From Paraglaciecola marina (GTDB lineage Bacteria; Pseudomonadota; Gammaproteobacteria; Enterobacterales; Alteromonadaceae): DNA of 64,000 nt. The notes beneath the pieces were generated by a model that saw only the letters and a program-made list of their open reading frames with translations, was not told the DNA's origin and did not search any database. Every line of letters begins with the position of its first letter. Position 1 is the stretch's first letter. Shown here in pieces: positions 29,634 through 37,942 of the stretch. The translations under genes were made by a program, and so were the position numbers. Where the stretch lies: NCBI RefSeq assembly GCF_004360155.1, contig NZ_SAIS01000017.1:1-64000 (forward strand). Direction: 5' to 3'.

Positions 29634-32027
29634 TTAGAACTTATAAGTAAATTTCGCTTGATAATGGCGAGGCAATTCAGGTAACACGATTTGCGCTCCA
29701 AATAAATCAGGGAAGTTCGCTCTGTAGTACTTTTCATCGGTTAAGTTTTTAATATTTAAACTAGCCGTCCAAGACTCAGCTTCGTAAAATACCCCGGCAT
29801 TGATTAGGGTATAAGAAGGTAAAGTGACTACCTGTGAGAAGCTTGAAAAGGTTTCATCCGCTTTTACAACACTTGCGTTGGCAGCAAAACCATTTTGGAA
29901 ATCATAAGTCGCATTTAAGGTATAGATATTTTCAGGAATACCGGCTTTGCGTGATTCTTCTTTACTACCAACCCAATTTAATCCTATAACATTACCACCA
30001 TACATTAACGAAGGATCGGTTAGTAATGTTAAGTCTTCAGCACCTAAGAAGCCAAACTGACTTCCATTTTCAAGCGCCGTTAAGTTGTAGACTTTAATAT
30101 TGGTATAACCAGCACCAATTACTAAGTTATCGTTGATAACCCAGCGTAATTCAAACTCAGTACCTTTGTTTTCTGTAGTAGAATTGGTAACAATAGCTTG
30201 AGCATTAAAGTCAGAACGTTCTTGCTCATAGACTGATAACGCAAAATAAAGACTGTCGTCTAAGAACGAACCTTTAATACCATATTCAAATAGTTCTGAG
30301 GTATCAAAAGCGCCGTCTTCTAATTGGCCTACACCTATTTCAGCACCTTGACCTGCAACTAAAGTAGCTTGTTCAGCTGCTGTAATGTATGGGATAAGAC
30401 CAATAGGAGTCTTGAATGAAATACTAGTATTCCAAGAAACACCACTTTCAGTGCCACTAGCTGATTCTACTTCACCACCACCTAATAATAGGTCGCCTCG
30501 GCTGGTTGTTTCGATATCAATTGAGTCATAACGTAAACCTAACACAATATTTAAACCGAAGTCCCATGTTAGGTCTGTCATTGCCGCTATACCTAAATCA
30601 GTATAATTACCTTTGTCGTAATTATCGTAGTTAGCATTAATTGACGTGGCTAACTGTCTTTTATCAAGGGCAGTAGACGGACCGGTTAAGTCTCGGCGGT
30701 TAAAGTATTCATAAGTAAAGTCATCACCGTGTAAAAACTGAGTATGACGAATTGATGGCGATACTTGTAATTGTGCCAAAAATGAATCTGTTTCCCACTC
30801 GTTTGAGAAAATTAATTTATTTTCAATAACAGAGCTGTCATGGAACTGAGAGAAGCCATAGGCGTTCTCATTTAGGTTGTCATATGCTTCATAAAACAAC
30901 TGGTTTTTAATTTCCCAGCCGTTTTCTGAGAAATAAGTGATATCAAAGTACAGGGTTTCAACTTCATTTTGTAATACATCTTCAGGCGCAACTAATACTT
31001 GGTTGCCTTTAAGTTTGGCCGTTCCAACATTTTCAAGCTGCATTAAATCAGTTGCTTCATCATCAGTGAAATCAACAATACCCGGCAAATAGAAAAAACT
31101 ATTACCCCCTATGTTAACTGCACCATACTCGTCATGTGAAATTAAGCCGTCACCACTTGTATCTAGTGGTTTTGCAGTGCCAGTAACATAGGTGCCGTTA
31201 TCAACTAAATCTTGAGTTAGACGGTTCCAACCCGCTACTTGGTTACCATCATAATCATGGTACATCGCACCGAATTCAACTAAAACGTTATCGGTTACAT
31301 CAATATTAAAAGATGCTTGTAAAACAGTCTGATCTGTATCTGTATTGTCGTAATAGCTTCCTGAATTTTCTACCTCACCATAAAGGTAAAAACCCATTTC
31401 CTTATCGCCAATCTTACCAGGACCACCTACTTCTGCAGTCATAATGCTCTTGTCCCAAGAGCCTAATGTGTAAGAAAACGCACCTTCATTTTCATCTAAA
31501 TATTGACCGCCACTTGCACGGGCCGACTTAGGGTTAAAGTTAAGGTATCCACCAATTTTAGCTGGACCATAAATAGGAGATGCGGGGCCACGCACAATAT
31601 CAATACGGCTAGATGCGCCGATTGGAGTAGGGTAGTTACCTGGATTATCTAGGCGCTTAACCCCTCGGAAATAGGTTTCACCTGGCGTACCACGTACATC
31701 TAATGAGCCGGCAACACCAAAGAAAGACTGGGTAAACGTACCCGGCGCAAACGCTACTAATTCATCAATATCGCTTACACTAAAACGTTCCAATTGTTCT
31801 TGACTGATGGTAGATGCAGAACGTGGTGTTTCAAGAATAGATTTACCAAAGCCAAATACAGCTTCAACATCTTGACCTGGAAGACTGCCCAAGGAGCCAG
31901 TTACCTGTATACGCTCTACTGATTCTTCTTCACTTTCTTGAGCTAACACTTGGCTAGGCAAAAATACTGCTAACCCAATTGCTACAGCAGTAGCAACAGA
32001 GCTTGATTTGAACGTTTTGTTTTTCAT
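29634..32027 (-). CDS. TonB-dependent outer-membrane receptor, probably for purines or nucleosides
   Basis: Outer-membrane receptor of 797 residues. A signal peptide ends near VLAQ at about 29; the plug domain follows (ILETPRSASTISQEQLERFS, DVRGTPGETYFRGVKRL, RIDIVRGPASPIYGPAKIGG), then a 22-strand-type beta barrel with Tyr/Asp-rich loops and a terminal Phe (YQAKFTYKF). Substrate cannot be read from sequence. The purine-gene context and a RutR-like operator in its promoter suggest purine or nucleoside uptake. It ends at a strong terminator. Confidence 0.92.
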   Translation of the reverse strand: MKNKTFKSSSVATAVAIGLAVFLPSQVLAQESEEESVERIQVTGSLGSLPGQDVEAVFGFGKSILETPRSASTISQEQLERFSVSDIDELVAFAPGTFTQSFFGVAGSLDVRGTPGETYFRGVKRLDNPGNYPTPIGASSRIDIVRGPASPIYGPAKIGGYLNFNPKSARASGGQYLDENEGAFSYTLGSWDKSIMTAEVGGPGKIGDKEMGFYLYGEVENSGSYYDNTDTDQTVLQASFNIDVTDNVLVEFGAMYHDYDGNQVAGWNRLTQDLVDNGTYVTGTAKPLDTSGDGLISHDEYGAVNIGGNSFFYLPGIVDFTDDEATDLMQLENVGTAKLKGNQVLVAPEDVLQNEVETLYFDITYFSENGWEIKNQLFYEAYDNLNENAYGFSQFHDSSVIENKLIFSNEWETDSFLAQLQVSPSIRHTQFLHGDDFTYEYFNRRDLTGPSTALDKRQLATSINANYDNYDKGNYTDLGIAAMTDLTWDFGLNIVLGLRYDSIDIETTSRGDLLLGGGEVESASGTESGVSWNTSISFKTPIGLIPYITAAEQATLVAGQGAEIGVGQLEDGAFDTSELFEYGIKGSFLDDSLYFALSVYEQERSDFNAQAIVTNSTTENKGTEFELRWVINDNLVIGAGYTNIKVYNLTALENGSQFGFLGAEDLTLLTDPSLMYGGNVIGLNWVGSKEESRKAGIPENIYTLNATYDFQNGFAANASVVKADETFSSFSQVVTLPSYTLINAGVFYEAESWTASLNIKNLTDEKYYRANFPDLFGAQIVLPELPRHYQAKFTYKF

Positions 32028-32129
32028 TGTGGTTTTCCCGAATATTATAATTTACTTCTACGCACCGGATATGGTCAATCGGCCGCTTTTTTATGTGTCT
32101 TTAGATGGGTTGCACAATTAATGCCAATG

Positions 32130-32149
32130 ACCTGTCCATTTGGTCAGGT
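32130..32149. promoter_or_regulatory. RutR-like operator upstream of the TonB-dependent receptor
   Basis: ACCTGTCCATTTGGTCAGGT is a 20-base palindrome with one mismatched pair, and shares ACCTG...CAGGT with the xdhA operator. It lies 103 bases before the receptor start. On the minus strand a possible -35 (TTGGCA) follows directly. A half-site TGGTCAA also occurs at 32072-32078. Confidence 0.72.
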
Positions 32150-32235
32150 TGTGGGCTGGTAATGTAATCAGTTGATTTTAATTAAAATTTTTGAACTAAT
32201 TGAATGTATATATATCTCACTACGAAAATATGAAC

Positions 32236-32286
32236 CATATAACACTATATAATGCCCCTTTTTGGGGCATTATATAGTGTTATATG
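32236..32286. repeat. 23-bp perfect inverted repeat (long hairpin)
   Basis: Arms at 32236-32258 and 32264-32286 are exactly complementary over 23 bases, with a TTTTT loop. The loop-proximal end is GC-rich (GCCCC/GGGGC) and the outer part is AT-rich (ATATAACACTATATAAT). It lies 35 bases beyond the oxoguanine-deaminase stop on that gene's downstream side, so it may end or stabilise that transcript. No T tract follows on the minus strand, and the perfect pairing resembles a small mobile or REP-type repeat. Confidence 0.85.
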
Positions 32287-32321
32287 CACTTTCATGGATG
32301 GGTACTTTGACTTTTACTATT

Positions 32322-33686
32322 TTAATTAACGGCTCTGCTCTGTAGCTTTCTTGCCAAAATTTGATGTTCAGACATCAATTTTGCAGTGTCAATATCAAGG
32401 TGTTGTTCATCTTCAACAACCCACTTGCCGGCAATCATGAGTTTTTCAACTTTATAAGCACCACAGGTCACAAGTGCATCTAATGGGCTACCTACACCAG
32501 AAAACCGTAATTCATTTAGTGAAAACATGGCAATATCTGCTTGTTGACCTGGTTTAAATTCACCTAAACTAGGACGTTGCAATACTGCAGCTGAGCCCTT
32601 AGTCGCAAAACTTAATACTTTTTCTGCAGTGATAACTTCAGCACCATAGCGTAATCTTTGTTGTAACAAGGATTGCCTTGCTTCTTGGATCATATTTGAA
32701 CAGTCATTAGATGCTGAGCCATCAACGGCTAAGCCAATGTTACAGCCGGCATTTTCAAGATCGACCGTGGGGCAGATACCAGAAGCTAGTAACATGTTTG
32801 AACTAGGACAATGTGCTATTCCTACTTTTGCCTTGCCTAAACGCTGTATCTCATCTGGTGTAAAGTGAATACCATGGGCCAGCCATGTTTTGCTATTTAG
32901 CCAATCACAGGACTCTAAATAATCTAATGGGCGCATACCATACTCCCTAAGACAAAAGTTATTTTCATCTTCAGTTTCCGCTAAGTGAGTATGTAATAAC
33001 ACCTTATTTTGACTAGCAAGTGTAGCCGTGTCTTTCATTAATTCAGTCGAAACCGAAAAAGGAGAACAAGGTGCCAATGCTATTTGGATAAAAGCGTCAT
33101 CGGCTCTGTCGTGATATTGGCTTATCAACCTTTGGCTATCTTCGAGTATGGTATCTTCAGTTTGAATAACACTGTCTGGAGGGAGACCTCCGGCGCTTTC
33201 TCCAAGGCTCATAGAGCCCCGTGTCAACGTGGCCCTGCATCCTAAGGATTTTATAGCGTCTACTTGAATATCTATTGCATTTTCTAAGCCTTTTGGGAAC
33301 ACGTAGTGATGATCTGCAATGCATGTAGCACCGGATAACATTAACTCCAAGCCCGCTAATTGGGTGGCACTATAAATCATATCTTCATCTAAATGCGCCC
33401 ATACCTTGTATAGAAATTTTAACCAAGGAAACAAAGGCTTATTTATAGCCCCAGGTACACAACGAGTCAGTGTTTGGTAAAAGTGGTGATGGGTATTGAT
33501 GAGCCCTGGAGTAATAACCATATTGCTACAATCAATGTAGCTATCTACTGTGTTTTTGGGGTTTTGGCCGCTTGGGACTAACTCAATAATTTTATTCCCT
33601 TTTACAACCACTCCATTACCCGCATTGAATTCATTACCGGTAAATACAGCAGCGGGAGATTTTAACCACATGGCTTTATCTGACAT
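32322..33686 (-). CDS. 8-oxoguanine deaminase-like amidohydrolase
   Basis: Zinc amidohydrolase of 454 residues in the branch that includes Pseudomonas PA0142 (8-oxoguanine deaminase) and hydroxydechloroatrazine ethylaminohydrolase-like annotations. Motifs: GLINTHHHFYQTLTR, HTHLAETEDEN, AHGIHF, HCPSSNMLLASG and the branch-typical LAVDGSASNDCSNM. Likely reaction: 8-oxoguanine to urate, and possibly other oxidised or substituted purines; the product urate would enter the PuuD pathway. It begins 9 bases after the permease gene on the same strand, so the two form an operon. Confidence 0.85.
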   Translation of the reverse strand: MSDKAMWLKSPAAVFTGNEFNAGNGVVVKGNKIIELVPSGQNPKNTVDSYIDCSNMVITPGLINTHHHFYQTLTRCVPGAINKPLFPWLKFLYKVWAHLDEDMIYSATQLAGLELMLSGATCIADHHYVFPKGLENAIDIQVDAIKSLGCRATLTRGSMSLGESAGGLPPDSVIQTEDTILEDSQRLISQYHDRADDAFIQIALAPCSPFSVSTELMKDTATLASQNKVLLHTHLAETEDENNFCLREYGMRPLDYLESCDWLNSKTWLAHGIHFTPDEIQRLGKAKVGIAHCPSSNMLLASGICPTVDLENAGCNIGLAVDGSASNDCSNMIQEARQSLLQQRLRYGAEVITAEKVLSFATKGSAAVLQRPSLGEFKPGQQADIAMFSLNELRFSGVGSPLDALVTCGAYKVEKLMIAGKWVVEDEQHLDIDTAKLMSEHQILARKLQSRAVN

Positions 33687-33695
33687 TCTTAACTC

Positions 33696-35045
33696 TTAAA
33701 CTTTCTCTGCAACAGACTTTGTTGGTTCTGGGATTAATACACTCATAATTATCGCACAAAACCCTGCGGTAGTAACAGATGAAGAAATAATATTCTTCAC
33801 TAAAAGAGGCATTTGCATCAGTACATCTGGCACCATCATCACGCCTAGGCCTAAACCCATTGAGGTGGCGATTATCAGTCCTTTTCTTCTATCTATTGGC
33901 TCACTTGTAAGTATTTTAATACCTGCCGTTGCTATAGTTGCAAACATCACTAACGTTGCTCCACCTACCACAGGTTTTGGCATTAATTGAAGAACTGAAC
34001 CAATGATCGGAAAAAGGCCCAGAATGACTAAAAAGCCAGCAATGTAAAATCCTACATGACGACTAGCAACACCAGTCATTTGTATTACTGCGTTATTCTG
34101 TCCGAAGGTAGTGTTGGGGAAGCTGTTGAATATGGCCGCCAACATTGAATTAACGCCATCCGCTAGAATCCCGCCTTTTATGCGTTTTATGTATAGTGGG
34201 CCACTAATAGGCTGCTTACAGAACAAGCTATTGGCGGTTAAATCTCCCGATGTTTCGATTGCACTAAGCAAATAAACTAAAGCAACAGGTACAAATATAT
34301 CCCACTGAAATGATATGCCATATTTAAACGGCTCTGGAAAACTAAATATAGGAAAGTCGAGCATATCATCGAAGGATAATACACCCTGCCACCAAGAGAT
34401 TACGCAACCTACAAACATACCTATGAAAATAGCTGATAGTCTTAAAATTGGATGTTTAGACAAGTTTAGTACCACAACGATAAACATGACTGTAAACCCT
34501 AAACTGATGTTTTCAACTGACCCTAAGTCTTCCGCACCAAAGCCGCCAGCTAAATCTGTCATACCTACTTTTATGAGGGTTATACCAATAGTTGTAATCA
34601 CTATGCCTGTGGTAAGTGGCGTTATCACTGCTTTTAAATGGTCTATAAAGCGGCTAAGGACTATTTCAATGAAGGCTCCCCAAAAGCATATTCCAAACAT
34701 GACTGCGAGTATTTCCTCGTTACTGCCTCCTTGTCCTTTTACTGCAAAACCCGCAATCAAAAGAGCGCTGATAAAAGTAAAGCTAGTGCCTTGCACGGCA
34801 ATTAATCCACATCCTATGGGCCCAAAGGTTTTGGTTTGAATAAAGGTTGATATGCCTGACATCATTAATGCCATACTGATCAGATAGGGGATTTCTGCTG
34901 TCAATCCTAATGCTGAGCCTATAATTAGTATTGGGGTAATAATTCCTATAAAAGAAGCCATGACATGTTGTAAAGCCGCATTGATACAATGTAATACTTT
35001 AGGTTTGTCGTGTAAGCCGTACATTATTTCGTCATTGTTCTGCAT
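33696..35045 (-). CDS. NCS2/NAT-family xanthine-uracil-urate-type permease
   Basis: Inner-membrane permease of 449 residues with about 14 membrane segments, of the NAT branch distinct from the AzgA-like permease at 24855. It shows GCGLIAVQGTSFTF, SAIETSGDLTAN, and the signature region FPNTTFGQNNAVIQMTGVASRHVG. The usual NAT motif is QNxGxxxxT; here the Gly is Ala (QNNAVIQMTG), a change at a substrate-site motif. Similarity to XanQ/UacT types suggests xanthine, urate or an oxidised purine. It leads an operon with the oxoguanine deaminase; a RutR-like operator lies 57 bases upstream. Confidence 0.9.
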   Translation of the reverse strand: MQNNDEIMYGLHDKPKVLHCINAALQHVMASFIGIITPILIIGSALGLTAEIPYLISMALMMSGISTFIQTKTFGPIGCGLIAVQGTSFTFISALLIAGFAVKGQGGSNEEILAVMFGICFWGAFIEIVLSRFIDHLKAVITPLTTGIVITTIGITLIKVGMTDLAGGFGAEDLGSVENISLGFTVMFIVVVLNLSKHPILRLSAIFIGMFVGCVISWWQGVLSFDDMLDFPIFSFPEPFKYGISFQWDIFVPVALVYLLSAIETSGDLTANSLFCKQPISGPLYIKRIKGGILADGVNSMLAAIFNSFPNTTFGQNNAVIQMTGVASRHVGFYIAGFLVILGLFPIIGSVLQLMPKPVVGGATLVMFATIATAGIKILTSEPIDRRKGLIIATSMGLGLGVMMVPDVLMQMPLLVKNIISSSVTTAGFCAIIMSVLIPEPTKSVAEKV

Positions 35046-35102
35046 AGAGATAAATTACCAATACTTGTTATGTTTCAATATAAAAGTTTACTAGCAATAT
35101 TG

Positions 35103-35116
35103 TGACCACTTGGTCA
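35103..35116. promoter_or_regulatory. RutR-like operator upstream of the xanthine/urate-type permease
   Basis: TGACCACTTGGTCA is an exact match to TGACCANNTGGTCA and a perfect palindrome apart from the two central bases. On the minus strand the TTGACC on its upstream side could serve as a -35 box, so binding would block the promoter. The divergent sulfurtransferase starts 170 bases away. Confidence 0.78.
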
Positions 35117-35286
35117 ATTGCTACCTTATGAGCTAGGTTACTGATAACATTGCTATTATTAAATTTCGTTACAGATAGATCGTGTGAAAAGAGTGACTTA
35201 ATTTTTAATGTTTGCTACATCATGGTGCAGGTTAACCTTACTAAATAAACAATAAGCGCTTAGGTTGGTTTTACTTAGGATAAAAA

Positions 35287-36117
35287 ATGATTAATAAAAA
35301 CTTAGTATCAACTCAATGGTTAAACGAGCATCTTAATGATGAAGATTTAATCGTTTTATATACGCAAATGGATAATCCAGTTACAGGTGTAAAAGACAGC
35401 CCACCAGAGAGCTACATTCCTAATTCGATATTTTTTGATTTTGAGAAAGTATTTTGCGAGCTAGATTCACCGTGGCCCCATACTATGCCAGGTACAAAAC
35501 AGTTTTCTAAACACATCGCAAACTTAGGAGTCAGTTCAGATTGCCTGATTGTAGTGTATGACAATAAAGGCGTGTATAGCTCACCAAGAGTGTGGTGGAT
35601 GCTAAATTCTATGGGCTTTAAACGTGTATATGTATTAGACGGCGGGTTACCAAAATGGTTAAAGGAAGAGCGACAAGGTGATAATAGTCTAACTGTAAAA
35701 CCTCCCATAGAGCAAATTAACCTAAACTTCAGCCCCGCTTTTTTTACAACGGCTGAAAATATATTAGCGTCGCAAGGTACTGTAAACGTTTTAGATGCGA
35801 GAAGTGAAGGGCGTTTTTATGGTACTGCTCCTGAGCCTCGTGAAGGCTTGCGTTCGGGGCATGCACCGGGAGCGATTAACTTGCCATTCACGGAATTGTT
35901 AAATGGAACACAGCTGAAATCTACACCGGAGTTAAACTCTATTTTTGAGTCGTTAAATGTACACCCTCAAGAAAAACTTGTTTTAAGTTGTGGCTCTGGT
36001 GTGACAGCTTGTATTTTAGCTTTAGCTGCCAGCCAATTGGGCTACAAGCATTTAGCGGTTTATGATGGTTCATGGTCGGAGTGGGGAGCTAGATTAGATT
36101 TACCGGTTGAAGTGTAG
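35287..36117 (+). CDS. 3-mercaptopyruvate/thiosulfate sulfurtransferase, two rhodanese domains
   Basis: Cytoplasmic sulfurtransferase of 276 residues with two rhodanese domains, residues about 5-125 (inactive) and 155-275 (active). The active-site loop SCGSGVTACIL carries Cys in CGSGVT, the form linked to 3-mercaptopyruvate preference (SseA-like), while classical thiosulfate enzymes have CRKG(V/I)T. Other family features are YIPNSIFFDFE, RVYVLDGGLPKWL and DARSEGRFYGTAPEPREGLR. AGGAT precedes the ATG at 35287. It could serve cyanide detoxification or sulfur transfer; no direct link to the purine genes is visible. Confidence 0.9.
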   Translation: MINKNLVSTQWLNEHLNDEDLIVLYTQMDNPVTGVKDSPPESYIPNSIFFDFEKVFCELDSPWPHTMPGTKQFSKHIANLGVSSDCLIVVYDNKGVYSSPRVWWMLNSMGFKRVYVLDGGLPKWLKEERQGDNSLTVKPPIEQINLNFSPAFFTTAENILASQGTVNVLDARSEGRFYGTAPEPREGLRSGHAPGAINLPFTELLNGTQLKSTPELNSIFESLNVHPQEKLVLSCGSGVTACILALAASQLGYKHLAVYDGSWSEWGARLDLPVEV

Positions 36118-36133
36118 ACCCGTTAAAATGTTG

Positions 36134-36167
36134 TACCTCTAACCCATAGACAAACAGGTTAGAGGTA
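36134..36167. terminator. hairpin between convergent sulfurtransferase and glucosylglycerate operon
   Basis: TACCTCTAACC (36134-36144) and GGTTAGAGGTA (36157-36167) form a perfect 11-pair stem with a 12-base loop. T-rich flanks are weak on both sides. Its position between two gene ends suggests a shared terminator. Confidence 0.65.
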
Positions 36168-36174
36168 TTGTCAT

Positions 36175-37932
36175 TTATTTTAAACGATTTGAAATCCACA
36201 AAGATTGGTACGGTGCAACTTCGTACTCTAAACCCTCTAAACTTATGGTTTGGCCACTAATTAAATCAATCCAAGAGTCAGTTCCAATTAAGTTTAAGTC
36301 ACTGAGTCTCATCATTTGAGGCTCGTCAGATACATTAAACACACAAAAAATACTTTGACTACGGCCTAAACTCTGTCGCCAAAACCCAAATAATTGCTCA
36401 CCCAATTGTAGAGTGAATTGCGTTGCATTTGGGTGAAAAGCAGGCTGCTCCTTTCGTATATTTAATAATTCAGTAATTCGAGCATGTACTTTTGCGTGTT
36501 GGCTATAGGGCGATGCTAGTTCTTGCTGCAATTGCCCATATTGCCATTTATGACGATTAATAGAGCGATTATGGCTGGTGTTTTTGACTCGCTCATAATC
36601 GTTCGTGGTGCCTAATAAGCTGTGAATGTATAAACCTGGAATACCCTCTAGTGCAAACATCACGCTGTGTGCACAAACAAAACGCTCTAGCCCCCATTTG
36701 TCAGGCCCTTTAGTAGTACCTTGTAACGCGTCATACAAAGCGATGTTAATTTCGTAGGCTTTTTGTTCTCCGGTTTCTGACTTTCTCCATGAGATACGGC
36801 CACCAAAGTTTTGCATGGTATTAACTAGGGTGCCTAGTTCTTCATCGTCTAACAAGCCTTCAGCAGGTCTTAACCCTATGCCGTCATGGGAAGCGATAAA
36901 GTTAAAGAAAAAGGTACCATTTTGCGCTGGAGGCATGCTACACAGCCAAGCTTTCAAATGGGTACATGATCCTGTTACTAAGGAGTTAACGAGTAATGGA
37001 GGCAACGAAAAGTTATAGATCCCATGTGCTTCATTAGCATTACCAAAATAAGTCAAATTTTGACGATTGGGAATGTTAGTTTCTGTGATGATAACTGCAT
37101 CGCTTACTGCATGTTCAATAAGGGTACGTAATAGTCTTATTGCTTCATGGGTTTGCTCTAAGTTGATACAAGTAGTGCCGAGTTTTTTCCATAGAAATGC
37201 CACAGCATCAAGTCGAAATATCCGAATCCCAGTATCTAAATATTGGCGAATAATGGAAACAAAGGTATCGAGTACCGCTGGATTTCTGAAATCAAAATCT
37301 ACTTGATCGTGACTAAAGGTACACCACACATATTTTTCGCCGTTTTGAGTCTCTGTGAGCCTCAATAGGTCAGAAGTACGCGGACGAGTCACTTCAGAAA
37401 TATCATCAATAGGTAAAGCCGTGAAGAAAAAATCACTACCAGGTCCTTCACCTTTAATAAAGTTTTGAAACCAAGCGCTTCTAGAAGAACAGTGATTTAT
37501 TACCACATCAGACATCATGCGATAGTCTTTTGTAATATCTTCAATGTCATCCCAGTTTCCTAATGACTCGTTGACGCTTGAGTAATCTATAACTGAAAAA
37601 CCATCATCAGAACTATAAGGAAAAAAGGGCAAAATATGCACACTATTAATAGAGTCTCCACAGTATTGCTTTAAAAAACTATGAAGAGTTTTAAGTGGCT
37701 TCTCACCTTCTTTTTCAATGCTATCACCATAAGTGATAAGCATGACATCCTTCTGATCCCAATTGTTGTGATGGCGTTTTGGTTCTTCTGTTAACTTATC
37801 TTCAACAATTCCCATTGTGTTGATAAGTGTCCCTGCAAGCTCTTTATGGGACACCGCCAAGTCAACGTCTTGGTATATTACATCTAAGTGATGTTCAACT
37901 CTTTCAGTTAGTTGCTCAAATACCGATAACAT
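36175..37932 (-). CDS. GH13_18 glucosylglycerate phosphorylase (sucrose-phosphorylase-like)
   Basis: Alpha-glucoside phosphorylase of 585 residues. GH13 catalytic residues appear as [17 protein letters not shown] (nucleophile Asp), [10 protein letters not shown] (acid/base Glu) and [13 protein letters not shown] (transition-state Asp). The RLDAxAFLWK-GTxCxxLxQTH pattern is typical of the GH13_18 group, which includes sucrose, sucrose-6-phosphate and glucosylglycerate phosphorylases (E. coli YcjM). The operon also encodes a glucosyl-3-phosphoglycerate synthase-like protein, a phosphatase and a glycerate kinase, so glucosylglycerate + Pi to glucose-1-phosphate + glycerate is the most likely reaction. 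Confidence 0.82.
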   Translation of the reverse strand: MLSVFEQLTERVEHHLDVIYQDVDLAVSHKELAGTLINTMGIVEDKLTEEPKRHHNNWDQKDVMLITYGDSIEKEGEKPLKTLHSFLKQYCGDSINSVHILPFFPYSSDDGFSVIDYSSVNESLGNWDDIEDITKDYRMMSDVVINHCSSRSAWFQNFIKGEGPGSDFFFTALPIDDISEVTRPRTSDLLRLTETQNGEKYVWCTFSHDQVDFDFRNPAVLDTFVSIIRQYLDTGIRIFRLDAVAFLWKKLGTTCINLEQTHEAIRLLRTLIEHAVSDAVIITETNIPNRQNLTYFGNANEAHGIYNFSLPPLLVNSLVTGSCTHLKAWLCSMPPAQNGTFFFNFIASHDGIGLRPAEGLLDDEELGTLVNTMQNFGGRISWRKSETGEQKAYEINIALYDALQGTTKGPDKWGLERFVCAHSVMFALEGIPGLYIHSLLGTTNDYERVKNTSHNRSINRHKWQYGQLQQELASPYSQHAKVHARITELLNIRKEQPAFHPNATQFTLQLGEQLFGFWRQSLGRSQSIFCVFNVSDEPQMMRLSDLNLIGTDSWIDLISGQTISLEGLEYEVAPYQSLWISNRLK

Positions 37933-37942
37933 CTATTGCCCC

